Notes: generated by a model from the sequence alone, not told the origin. A DNA stretch of 6,255 bases from Treponema sp. UBA1793 (GCA_002314445.1 DCFX01000058.1:1-6255), one strand, 5' to 3'. Counted from the stretch's first letter, positions 1 through 5,923 are shown. Numbers and translations are program-made.

Positions 1-196
1 TCATAGCCCTGTCGTATTCACCTTTGTCCATATACATCTGCACAAGTGTAAGTGTATTTTTACGTTCACTGTCTCCCGAAGAAGACGGTCTGAGCCATAC
101 AAACGCAGCAATAAGAAGCGCCACAGCCGCTGCTGTACCGGCCAGAACGATTTTCTGTTTTTTAGTAAGTTTTTTTTCTGAATCAGTAATCCCCAT
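1..196 (-). CDS. Membrane-anchored TPR-like protein, N-terminal part (partial)
   Basis: Only the first 65 codons lie in the window; the gene continues past the left edge. I chose the ATG at 196-194 because AAGGCGG lies just upstream and because the frame gives a sensible membrane anchor. A longer open frame in another register covers the same bases but reads as Arg/Lys/Leu-rich noise. The protein starts with a Lys-rich cytoplasmic stretch (KKLTKKQK, residues 8-15), then a hydrophobic Ala/Val/Leu segment at about 16-35, then a polar Ser-rich linker. From about residue 48 a helix reads LVQMYMDKGEYDRAM, which fits helix A and the turn of a TPR. The positive-inside rule puts the C-terminal part in the periplasm. 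The gap to the preceding gene is 30 bases, so the two are probably co-transcribed. The exact function is not recognisable from this fragment; a periplasmic scaffold or binding role is inferred. Confidence 0.8.
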   Translation of the reverse strand, partial: MGITDSEKKLTKKQKIVLAGTAAAVALLIAAFVWLRPSSSGDSERKNTLTLVQMYMDKGEYDRAM

Positions 197-226
197 AATT
201 TCCGCCTTATACGTTTATAATATATT

Positions 227-1006
227 CTAATCAAGCTCCGGTTCAGAATTATATTCTATTGTATCTTCTGTTCCGGACGACATGTTTTCCGTACTTGTAT
301 CCTGAAGCGAATTCGCAACATCTTCAAGAAGCTTCTTTCTGCGTGCTTCTTCCACAGCCTTTTCTTCAGCTTCCTTCGCAGCTTTCTCTTCCGCAATGCG
401 CTGCTGTTCGGCCTGAACTTTCGCCTCTTCTTCTTTTCTCTGCGCTTCCTGTTCTGCAGCAATTTTCGCATCATCTGCGCGTCTGTTCAGTTCCGCCTGT
501 ATAAGTCCTATCATCTGCCCTATTTGTTCCTTCTGGGGATCGCCGGACTTTTTCTCCAGGTATGCAGTATAATCAGTAAGCGCATTCTGCAAATCATCTG
601 CTTTCAGGCGCGCATTCGCCCTGTTAAGAAGAGCTGGTGTAAAATCAGGAGAAGCCGCAAGCGCAAGCGAATAATAACTGTCGGCCTTTGTATAGTTTCC
701 CGCGGCAAAAGCAGAGTTCCCCGCATTATATGCAAGTATTTTTTTATTAGTTCCCGAAACTTTCAGTCCCTTTTCAAATGTTTCCATCGATTTATCGAAC
801 TGCCCTGTCTGGTAATATGCCAGACCGAGATAGTTGTACGCATCAGGCGATGCTGTTCCGGATGCTATATCCTGCTCAAAAAGCGGGACTGCACCGGCAG
901 GGTTGTTGTTTTTAAAAAGCTGCTCTCCTTCCGTTTCGGCAGTGAGCAGGGGCATTATGAAAAATAATGCAACCATTACTGTAATAATACGATCAAATTT
1001 TGTCAT
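227..1006 (-). CDS. Secreted TPR protein with charged coiled-coil tail (TP0470-like)
   Basis: 259 residues. ATG at 1006 is preferred over an in-frame TTG at 1024 because AAGGGG lies 9 bases upstream of the ATG, and because the ATG puts the signal peptide in the normal place. Residues 1-23 look like a Sec signal peptide: Lys/Arg near the start, then hydrophobic VMVALFFIMPLLTA, with likely cleavage before ETEG. There is no lipobox Cys. Residues about 24-155 form three to four TPR-like helical hairpins: GEQLFKNNNPAGAVPLFEQ, AYNYLGLAYYQTGQFDKSME, LAYNAGNSAFAAGNYTKADS and ALLNRANARLKADDLQNALT. Residues about 175-228 are a Glu/Ala/Lys/Arg-rich, probably coiled-coil stretch ending in VEEARRKK. An acidic Ser/Thr-rich tail follows. 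The tail resembles T. pallidum TP0470, known (from memory) for tandem EAEEARRK repeats; here the region is short and not tandemly expanded. Likely a periplasmic scaffold; partner unknown. Confidence 0.85.
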   Translation of the reverse strand: MTKFDRIITVMVALFFIMPLLTAETEGEQLFKNNNPAGAVPLFEQDIASGTASPDAYNYLGLAYYQTGQFDKSMETFEKGLKVSGTNKKILAYNAGNSAFAAGNYTKADSYYSLALAASPDFTPALLNRANARLKADDLQNALTDYTAYLEKKSGDPQKEQIGQMIGLIQAELNRRADDAKIAAEQEAQRKEEEAKVQAEQQRIAEEKAAKEAEEKAVEEARRKKLLEDVANSLQDTSTENMSSGTEDTIEYNSEPELD

Positions 1007-1053
1007 TTCATTTTTCCCCTTCAAATACAGTAAACATTTGACAGACTGGCTTA

Positions 1054-1082
1054 AATCTACTACTCTTTTACAGTATACTCAA
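1054..1082 (-). promoter_or_regulatory. Candidate sigma70-type promoter for the minus-strand operon
   Basis: On the minus strand TTGAGT (1082-1077) and TAGATT (1059-1054) are separated by exactly 17 bases, matching the sigma70 consensus at 4 of 6 positions each. This would start transcription near 1047 and give a leader of roughly 40 bases before the ATG at 1006. The region is AT-rich, so chance matches are likely. Confidence 0.35.
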
Positions 1083-1110
1083 ATATGTAGATTATCATTT
1101 TTCTTAGTAT

Positions 1111-1116
1111 TATAAT
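1111..1116 (+). promoter_or_regulatory. Candidate -10 box for the plus-strand TPR gene
   Basis: A perfect TATAAT lies about 31 bases before the ATG at 1148, which would give a leader of about 26 bases that includes the GGAGGA site. The sequence 17 bases upstream (TAGATT) is a poor -35, and there is no extended -10 TG, so activator help or another promoter is possible. Confidence 0.35.
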
Positions 1117-1134
1117 ATATAGCAAGTATATACC

Positions 1135-1140
1135 GGAGGA
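1135..1140 (+). promoter_or_regulatory. Ribosome binding site GGAGGA for the gene at 1148
   Basis: GGAGGA lies 7 bases before the ATG at 1148. It is the best Shine-Dalgarno match in the window and fixes this start. Confidence 0.85.
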
Positions 1141-1147
1141 CTGTCTT

Positions 1148-2515
1148 ATGGAATCTGTTCAGATCGCGATTATGGTAGTTTTAGGCGCCGGTGTCGCGAG
1201 TCTGCTTTTTTTTGTAATCAAATCAGTAACAGCCCCAAAAAAAATTGAGGGTATACAAAAACTGATAAAGCAGGGAAAAACATCTCAGGCAATAAAGCTT
1301 GCCAAACAGATTCTTGCAAAAGATCCGGGTAATTATCTTGCCCATTATTATCTTGGCAGAGCGTATCTCGCTGACAACCGTTCAGAACTTGCCCTTATGG
1401 AATACAAAATCGTCAATGAAAATGCAATCTTCGGAGAAGGACTTCCCGAACTTACTTTCCGGAAAGAAGTGTCCGGCCTGTACCTCAAATTCAACCAGCA
1501 GCAGGATGCTCTCCGGGAGTTCCTCCTCCTGACAAAACTGGAACCGCAGAATGCCGAAAACTTTTACAACATCGGTAAAATCTACGAACAGCAGAACAGA
1601 GGAGATACTGCGCTCGGTTTCTTCCAGCGGGCAGTAGCACTCAACAAACGACATGCAAAGGCACATGCCGCAATCGGCCTTATCCTGTATCATACAAAAC
1701 AGTTTACGGAAGCGAAAAAAGAGATTGACCTCTCCCTTGCACTGAGTCCCGAAACATATTCAAGCTACTATTATCTCGGAAAAATTCTCAAGGAAAATAA
1801 GGATTTCGGCGCTGCAGTAAAGGCTTTTGAAAAAGCGCAGCGCGATCCCGATTACAGGCAGAAGGCACTGATTGAACGCGGCACCTGTTTTATGCTTGTG
1901 AACCGCATCGACAATGCAATTCCCGATCTTCAGAGGGCTATAGAACAGGACAAGGACGGCTCAAAACAGGATACTCTGTATGCCCGCTATTTCCTTGCCT
2001 CCTGCTATGAAAAGAACCGCAGAATCGAAAAAGCAATCGAACAATGGGAAATAATCTATAAAAAGAATCACTCCTTTCGCGACGTTACCGCAAAACTTAC
2101 CGAATATAAAGACATCCAGTCAAACGACAGCCTCAAAGACTATCTGACAAGCGGTACTGAAGAATTCATGGAAATCTGTAAAAGAGCAGCGCTTGAAAGT
2201 CTTTCAATGTCGACGCAGACCTGCGAACCGACAAAATGGGGCTGTCAGATTATCGCCGTGGAGCATAAGAGCGACGACTGGATGAACATGAGGAAACAGC
2301 TGTTTCTGCTCAGGTTCTATCGCGATGCAGACCCGCTTGAGGACAGCGCAATCAGGGAAACGCTCGATAAGATGAAAGAGCAGAACTGTACAAAGGCATA
2401 CATTCTTGCAAGCGCAGGTTTTACACGTACAGCTACAGGATTCGCTGAAAACAGACCGGTTGAACTCATCGGAAAAGAGAAACTGGAACAGCTGCTGCAA
2501 AAGTCAGGTTCATAA
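1148..2515 (+). CDS. Membrane-anchored TPR protein with degenerate Mrr-like C-terminal domain
   Basis: 455 residues. An N-terminal membrane anchor spans about residues 6-26 and is followed by Lys-rich TAPKKIEG, so positive-inside places the rest in the cytoplasm. Residues about 34-312 contain roughly eight TPR-like hairpins; the clearest are LAHYYLGRAYLADNRSELAL, AENFYNIGKIYEQQNRGDTA and YSSYYYLGKILKENKDFGAA. Residues about 355-455 resemble the core of the Mrr/restriction-endonuclease fold. A strand and helix lead into KAYILASAGFT (416-426), then ATGFAENRPVELIGKEKLEQ near the end, matching the family's usual pattern of a 'TTxxFT' strand turn, a helix ending in FA, then a strand and 'L(I/V)DxxxLxxLL'. 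The expected catalytic (Q/E)xK strand seems to be LLRFYRD (387-393), which lacks the Lys, so nuclease activity is doubtful. It is the first gene of a tightly coupled trio, its stop overlapping the next start as TAATG. Probably a scaffold; the partner is unknown. Spirochaetal flagellar-collar TPR proteins were considered, but the predicted cytoplasmic side does not fit. Confidence 0.88.
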   Translation: MESVQIAIMVVLGAGVASLLFFVIKSVTAPKKIEGIQKLIKQGKTSQAIKLAKQILAKDPGNYLAHYYLGRAYLADNRSELALMEYKIVNENAIFGEGLPELTFRKEVSGLYLKFNQQQDALREFLLLTKLEPQNAENFYNIGKIYEQQNRGDTALGFFQRAVALNKRHAKAHAAIGLILYHTKQFTEAKKEIDLSLALSPETYSSYYYLGKILKENKDFGAAVKAFEKAQRDPDYRQKALIERGTCFMLVNRIDNAIPDLQRAIEQDKDGSKQDTLYARYFLASCYEKNRRIEKAIEQWEIIYKKNHSFRDVTAKLTEYKDIQSNDSLKDYLTSGTEEFMEICKRAALESLSMSTQTCEPTKWGCQIIAVEHKSDDWMNMRKQLFLLRFYRDADPLEDSAIRETLDKMKEQNCTKAYILASAGFTRTATGFAENRPVELIGKEKLEQLLQKSGS

Positions 2516-3240
2516 TGAAAATACTCTGTGTCTCCGATCAGATTGATCCGCTTATTTATAATCAGAATGCGGTAAAAATGTTTCCCGATATAGACTTGAT
2601 CCTTTGTGCAGGTGATCTCCCCATGGATTATGTCGATTTTATTGTTTCGACATTCAACAAGCCGACATACTTTATTTTCGGAAACCACAATCTTACCGAA
2701 TACCGCTACTATCATAAAAACCATGCGCCGCTCCCTGCCCAGTTTCAGTTTGCATCGCCGGGAGCTTCAATGTCAGCAGGACACGGCGCTGTATATGCAG
2801 GATTCCGCGTCATTCGTGACAATAAACTCTCTTTCAGGGATCCTGCGACAGGAAGGGTAACGCCTCTTCTCATTGCCGGCGTTTCCGGCTCCCTCAGGTA
2901 TAACAATGGACTGAATCAGTATACTGATAAACAGATGCACAGCTGCCTTGCACACCTGGTACCGTCGCTCATCCTGAATAAAATACGATACGGGAGATAC
3001 CTTGATATCCTGCTTACCCATGCTTCACCCCGTCATGTACATGATCAGGAAGACCCGTGCCACAAAGGATTTGACAGTTTTAACTGGTTTATAAAAAAAT
3101 TTAAACCTGCATATCTGGTTCACGGACACATACACTTATACGACATGCGCAAAGAACGAATCACAAAAGTCGAAGAAACAACTGTAGTAAACGCATATGC
3201 CCACTGCGTTCTTGACTTCCCTCAGGAGCAAAAGGAATGA
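2515..3240 (+). CDS. Calcineurin-like metallophosphoesterase, DxH-less subfamily
   Basis: 241 residues, normal for a single-domain member, with no signal peptide, so cytoplasmic. Metal-site motifs appear in the usual order: VSDQID (Asp8), CAGD (Gly33-Asp34), GNHN (Gly56 to Asn59), LTHASP (His169) and HGHIH (His203, His205, His207). Two departures from the textbook set are visible: the first motif is D-Q-I rather than DxH, and GNHD/E reads GNHN. I recall a bacterial subfamily beginning 'VSDExDP...' and continuing 'CGDLPxxYLxxxV...NxPxxxxxGNH', which this protein follows closely (CAGDLPMDYVDFIVSTFNKP), so the missing His is probably a subfamily trait and not decay. Such enzymes hydrolyse phosphomono- or diesters with a two-metal centre; the substrate cannot be read from sequence. 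Its ATG shares one base with the upstream stop and its stop overlaps the next start by four bases, so translational coupling to both neighbours is likely. Confidence 0.92.
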   Translation: MKILCVSDQIDPLIYNQNAVKMFPDIDLILCAGDLPMDYVDFIVSTFNKPTYFIFGNHNLTEYRYYHKNHAPLPAQFQFASPGASMSAGHGAVYAGFRVIRDNKLSFRDPATGRVTPLLIAGVSGSLRYNNGLNQYTDKQMHSCLAHLVPSLILNKIRYGRYLDILLTHASPRHVHDQEDPCHKGFDSFNWFIKKFKPAYLVHGHIHLYDMRKERITKVEETTVVNAYAHCVLDFPQEQKE

Positions 3241-4163
3241 CTGTGAACTATTATTCAGCCCAGACTGAAGACGATTTCTCAAAAGCAAGGAGTAAGGCTC
3301 TGGTCAATGAAATTCAGCATTTCATGAATCCTGAAGAAGCGAACCTTATTTCTTTTACCGATATAAAATCACTTTTGAAACCGAAAGATGAAGTTTACAT
3401 CGGAATGAAAACGATTCCCGTCAATAAAATAGCAGGCAGCGAAGGCCGGTATAAAGATTTCGACAACAGGTTTTTCCCGAAAAGCAGCTTTCTCAGGGAC
3501 AGATGGGAACATGTTGACGAAGCGGCTCTTCAGTCAATCACGCTTCCGCCCATAAAAGTCTACGAACTGGGCGGACTTTATTTCGTACGTGACGGTAACC
3601 ACAGGGTGTCTGTCTCAAAAGCACGGGGAACGGAATTTATTGACGCGGAAGTCGTTTCCCTGCAAAGCGAGATAAAACTTAAGCCGTCTGATACGCTGAA
3701 AGGTATGGTAAAACAGATAATATTCTATGAAAAACGTGTTTTTTATACAGAAACCAATTTCGGCGATATAACAGATTTCTGGGGGCTTGATTTCTCTACC
3801 GCCGGGCAGTATGACGTTGTCTACAATCATATCCTCACTCATAAATATTATCTGAATATGAAGCGTACCGATGAAATTTCTATGGAAGAAGCCGTCATAT
3901 CATGGTATACAACCGTATACCACCCAATAATTGAAGTAATCCATGAATATCATATCATGCGTTACTTCAGACAGCGCACACAAAGCGATTTGTATGTCTG
4001 GATCATAAAATACTGGGACGAACTGAAACAGAAATTCGGAAACGATGTAAAACTTGACGATGCAGTCCTTGCATTCAGAAAAAATCAGAAACCGCAGCCG
4101 TTAAGTAAAATAATCAATAAAATTCAGCGAATCCTGCTGAAACGGAGCATACGGACAAATTGA
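3237..4163 (+). CDS. ParB/sulfiredoxin-like (DGNHR) protein with helical C-terminal domain
   Basis: 308 residues. The start ATG overlaps the upstream stop as ATGA. The N-terminal half has the ParB/sulfiredoxin-like signature: IPVNKIAGSEGRYKDFD (60-76), LPPIKVYELGGLYFVRDGNH (103-122) and RVSVSKARGTEFIDAEV (123-139). DGNHR takes the place of the GxxR box of ParB and the GCHR motif of sulfiredoxin. Unlike true ParB there is no helix-turn-helix domain visible and no ParA in the window, so chromosome partitioning is not supported. The C-terminal half (about 175-285) is helical and aromatic-rich; SMEEAVISWYTTVYHPIIEV and the QSDLYVWIIKYWDEL segment (249-263) look like a conserved region shared with bacterial DGNHR proteins, perhaps related to DUF4032. 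The last ~25 residues are Lys/Arg-rich (KIQRILLKRSIR), possibly binding nucleic acid or membrane. Activity is unknown; nucleotide binding or hydrolysis is an inference from the fold. Confidence 0.85.
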   Translation: MTVNYYSAQTEDDFSKARSKALVNEIQHFMNPEEANLISFTDIKSLLKPKDEVYIGMKTIPVNKIAGSEGRYKDFDNRFFPKSSFLRDRWEHVDEAALQSITLPPIKVYELGGLYFVRDGNHRVSVSKARGTEFIDAEVVSLQSEIKLKPSDTLKGMVKQIIFYEKRVFYTETNFGDITDFWGLDFSTAGQYDVVYNHILTHKYYLNMKRTDEISMEEAVISWYTTVYHPIIEVIHEYHIMRYFRQRTQSDLYVWIIKYWDELKQKFGNDVKLDDAVLAFRKNQKPQPLSKIINKIQRILLKRSIRTN

Positions 4164-4182
4164 CGTTTTTGATTTTTAAAAC

Positions 4183-4211
4183 TTGACGATGAAATATTTC
4201 AATGCTAAAAT
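4183..4211 (+). promoter_or_regulatory. Sigma70-type promoter for the phosphatase-STAS operon
   Basis: TTGACG (4183-4188) and TAAAAT (4206-4211) are separated by exactly 17 bases, each matching the consensus at 5 of 6 positions. Transcription would begin near 4218, about 26 bases before the start codon, leaving room for the AGGAG site. This is the strongest promoter match in the window. Confidence 0.7.
4190..4201. repeat. Perfect 12-base palindrome in the promoter spacer
   Basis: TGAAATATTTCA reads the same on both strands and occupies the middle of the 17-base spacer of the promoter at 4183-4211. A dimeric repressor bound here would block RNA polymerase. Short AT-rich palindromes also arise by chance, so the operator role is only inferred. 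Confidence 0.5.
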
Positions 4212-4230
4212 CGTAGAATGAAAATATATC

Positions 4231-4246
4231 AGGAGAAAAAAATTTG
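4231..4246 (+). promoter_or_regulatory. AGGAG site and TTG start codon
   Basis: AGGAG at 4231-4235 lies 8 bases before TTG at 4244-4246. No ATG or GTG in this frame is near the site, and starting at TTG preserves the residues before the first membrane segment, so TTG is the likely start. A weak start codon would limit phosphatase synthesis relative to the STAS gene, which has an ATG. Confidence 0.75.
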
Positions 4247-5911
4247 TATTCAATAGATTCTTTTACTAACGTACCATTGGCAATAACACTGATTATTTGC
4301 TGCGTACTTCTGGGACTGCTTATAGCCATCAGGGTGCGCAACACCGCAAAAATAAGCTTTATTTTTTTTGCCGTTCTGATTGTATTGATCGGAGGACTTG
4401 CTTATACGCTCTATACAGTGCATACACTGTATCTTGCCTGTACTATTCTGGCATGCGCAGTCCTCGTCCTGCCCTATCTTGTAATTCACGTAACAGGTAT
4501 TCCGAAAATGCGCGAAAAAACGGGCAGATCCAAAACTTCCGAGGCAGAAAAAAATACAGATCCATTATCTTCCGGTGAAAACGAGGCAGCCCTTGAGCGT
4601 TATAAAAATATTCTTGCCATAAACAAGGATTTTACGGCTAAAGCGGCAAATATGTTCTCCGACGAAGACAGCATGGATAAATTCATGGACTACTTCAACA
4701 AGCAGCTTACGGAAAAGACGCATGCAGACGGATGTGCTATTCTTCTTGCTGACGAATTCGACAATATTCTTGCAGTACGTTCAATGTCGGGAGCATTTCC
4801 CCCGCCCTACAAACTTCCAGACGACCTGCCGCATAAGCCTGTCAGGGTCGAAACAAATTTCCGTTATGCTCAATTTCAGCTGACAGACAACATATTCGGC
4901 GAAGCAGCATCCGGCGGGGAACCGCTGCTCATTGCAGATTCCACACAGGATACGCGCATCTATCAGAACGGACCTGAAGATTTTCTTGCATGCGGAAGTT
5001 ATATCTTTGTGCCGATAAAATTTCAGGAACAGGTAATAGGTGTTGCATCGCTTTCGCGGAATCCCGGCAAGGAAAAATTCACCGAAAAGGAATTTGAAGA
5101 TGCAAAAGTCATTACCGACGCCGCATCGACGGGACTGAAACCGCTTTTCAGTTTTCTTGAATACAGTGAACACCGGGAACTTACAAAGGAAGGCGATATC
5201 GCATCCAAGTTCCAGAAGGAACTGCTGCCGGAAAAACTTCCTTCAATTAATAGGGTTTCACTCGGCTGCTGGACTTCAACAGCCGAAGACGTGTGCGGCG
5301 ATTATTACGATGTACTGCTCTCGCGGAAAGACCGCATTTCGTACGTTATGGCCGATATCGCAGGAAAAGGAATGAATTCCTTCATTGTTATGGTCATGAT
5401 CCGAGCCATGCTCCGTCTCATTGTCAATACACCGCAGAGTGCGGGTACAATCCTCAGTTGGACAAACCGTGGTATCTGCAGCGAAAATTCCAATATAGAC
5501 CACTTTGCAAGCATTGCACTTATAAACTATAATCCTGTAACAAGCGAAGCACAGATAGCGACCTGCGGTATAAATCCGGTCCTGTTGTACTCTGCAAAAA
5601 CGAATAGTATTTCTAAAATTTCGAATTCAAGCGAACCTATTGGTGTAGAAAAAGAGACCAAATACAAAGATATAAATATAAAGCTGATTCCGGGCGATAT
5701 TCTGATTACATGTACGGATGGATTACTTGAATCTCTTAATGAATTTGGTATACAATATTCACTTACAAGCCTTATGAAGGTTATTGAGTCTAATCATCAG
5801 TTATCAGGACGTGATATTGCGAACCGTGTAAAAGATGATATAAAAAAGTACTGCGGCATGACACAACAGTATGATGACCAGAGTCTGATGGTCATAAAAA
5901 TCCAGGGGTAA
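4244..5911 (+). CDS. Membrane GAF-PP2C phosphatase, RsbU/SpoIIE type
   Basis: 555 residues. Three hydrophobic segments lie at about 11-29, 37-56 and 61-83. Positive loops RVRNTAK (30-36) and KMREKTGRSK (88-97) suggest N-out, C-in. Residues about 130-300 form a GAF-like sensor domain (GCAILLADEFDNILAVRS; YIFVPIKFQEQVIGVASLSR). Residues about 320-555 are a PP2C/SpoIIE phosphatase domain: FQKELLPEKLP linker motif, VCGDYYD (350-356, metal Asp353), MADIAGKGM (369-377, Asp371), FASIALI, CGINP (441-445), TDGLLES (491-497, Asp492) and YDDQSLMV (543-550, Asp545). The acidic metal ligands are present, so it should be active. Two usual positions differ: Cys351 replaces the first Gly of GGD, and Ile443 replaces the His of the common GHNP. 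The family removes phosphate from STAS-domain serines, and the STAS gene begins 12 bases downstream. The architecture and neighbour match T. pallidum TP0218-TP0219 as I recall them. The signal sensed is unknown. Confidence 0.93.
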   Translation: MYSIDSFTNVPLAITLIICCVLLGLLIAIRVRNTAKISFIFFAVLIVLIGGLAYTLYTVHTLYLACTILACAVLVLPYLVIHVTGIPKMREKTGRSKTSEAEKNTDPLSSGENEAALERYKNILAINKDFTAKAANMFSDEDSMDKFMDYFNKQLTEKTHADGCAILLADEFDNILAVRSMSGAFPPPYKLPDDLPHKPVRVETNFRYAQFQLTDNIFGEAASGGEPLLIADSTQDTRIYQNGPEDFLACGSYIFVPIKFQEQVIGVASLSRNPGKEKFTEKEFEDAKVITDAASTGLKPLFSFLEYSEHRELTKEGDIASKFQKELLPEKLPSINRVSLGCWTSTAEDVCGDYYDVLLSRKDRISYVMADIAGKGMNSFIVMVMIRAMLRLIVNTPQSAGTILSWTNRGICSENSNIDHFASIALINYNPVTSEAQIATCGINPVLLYSAKTNSISKISNSSEPIGVEKETKYKDINIKLIPGDILITCTDGLLESLNEFGIQYSLTSLMKVIESNHQLSGRDIANRVKDDIKKYCGMTQQYDDQSLMVIKIQG

Positions 5912-5915
5912 GGAG
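5910..5915 (+). promoter_or_regulatory. Ribosome binding site AAGGAG for the STAS gene
   Basis: AAGGAG lies 8 bases before the ATG at 5924 and includes the last two bases of the phosphatase stop codon. This geometry suggests translation of the STAS gene is partly coupled to termination of the phosphatase. Confidence 0.8.
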
Positions 5916-5923
5916 TTTTCTGT

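Larger units (their letters stand above)
1007..1147. promoter_or_regulatory. Divergent intergenic region between two TPR operons
   Basis: This 141-base AT-rich region separates two divergent genes and must hold promoters for both. Seen directly: a consensus TTGACA at 1038-1043 on the plus strand, with only TACTCT (3 of 6) at 17 bases; TATACT at 1074-1079 inside the 8-base palindrome AGTATACT; and ATTATAAT at 1109-1116, itself a palindrome, so it offers a TATAAT box to both strands. No convincing -35 sits at the right distance from the plus-strand TATAAT. A strong ribosome site, GGAGGA, lies at 1135-1140. Confidence 0.7.
4164..4243 (+). promoter_or_regulatory. Intergenic gap separating the trio from the phosphatase operon
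   Basis: 80 AT-rich bases with a good sigma70-type promoter and a palindrome, listed separately. No stem-loop followed by a T-run is visible after the stop at 4161-4163, so read-through from the trio into the phosphatase gene remains possible. Confidence 0.7.

Noticed and set aside
168..177. T-run as a terminator
   Set aside because: It is inside the partial minus-strand gene, encoding Lys codons, and has no stem.
1..234. A 77-residue minus-strand open frame starting at 234
   Set aside because: Its product is low-complexity Arg/Lys/Leu. The other minus-strand frame starting at 196 has a ribosome site, a clean membrane anchor and a TPR-like helix.
524..967. A 147-codon plus-strand open frame
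   Set aside because: It lies antisense to the secreted TPR gene, has no ribosome site, and its Cys/Arg-rich product has no recognisable domain.
1007..1024. In-frame TTG at 1024 as start of the secreted TPR protein
   Set aside because: The AAGGGG site lies between this TTG and the ATG at 1006, so it would be inside the coding region; the ATG also gives a better signal peptide.
1148..2515. Spirochaetal flagellar collar (Flc) protein
   Set aside because: Collar proteins act in the periplasm, while the positive residues after the anchor predict a cytoplasmic TPR domain; no flagellar genes are nearby.
2317..2724. A 135-codon minus-strand open frame across the TPR/phosphoesterase junction
   Set aside because: It overlaps two well-supported genes on the other strand and has no recognisable domain or ribosome site.
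1148..4163. The trio as an anti-phage defence system
   Set aside because: The REase-like domain appears to lack its catalytic residues, there is no mobile-element context, and the neighbours look like core treponemal genes. It is kept as an uncharacterised system without a defence claim.
3237..4163. Chromosome-partitioning ParB
   Set aside because: There is no helix-turn-helix, no parA and no parS-like site seen; only the ParB/sulfiredoxin-like fold is shared.
4164..4182. Rho-independent terminator after the ParB-like gene
   Set aside because: T-runs are present but no GC stem precedes them.
4781..5173. A 130-codon minus-strand open frame
   Set aside because: It is the shadow of the GAF domain of the phosphatase; its Phe/Cys/Arg-rich product is typical of antisense frames.
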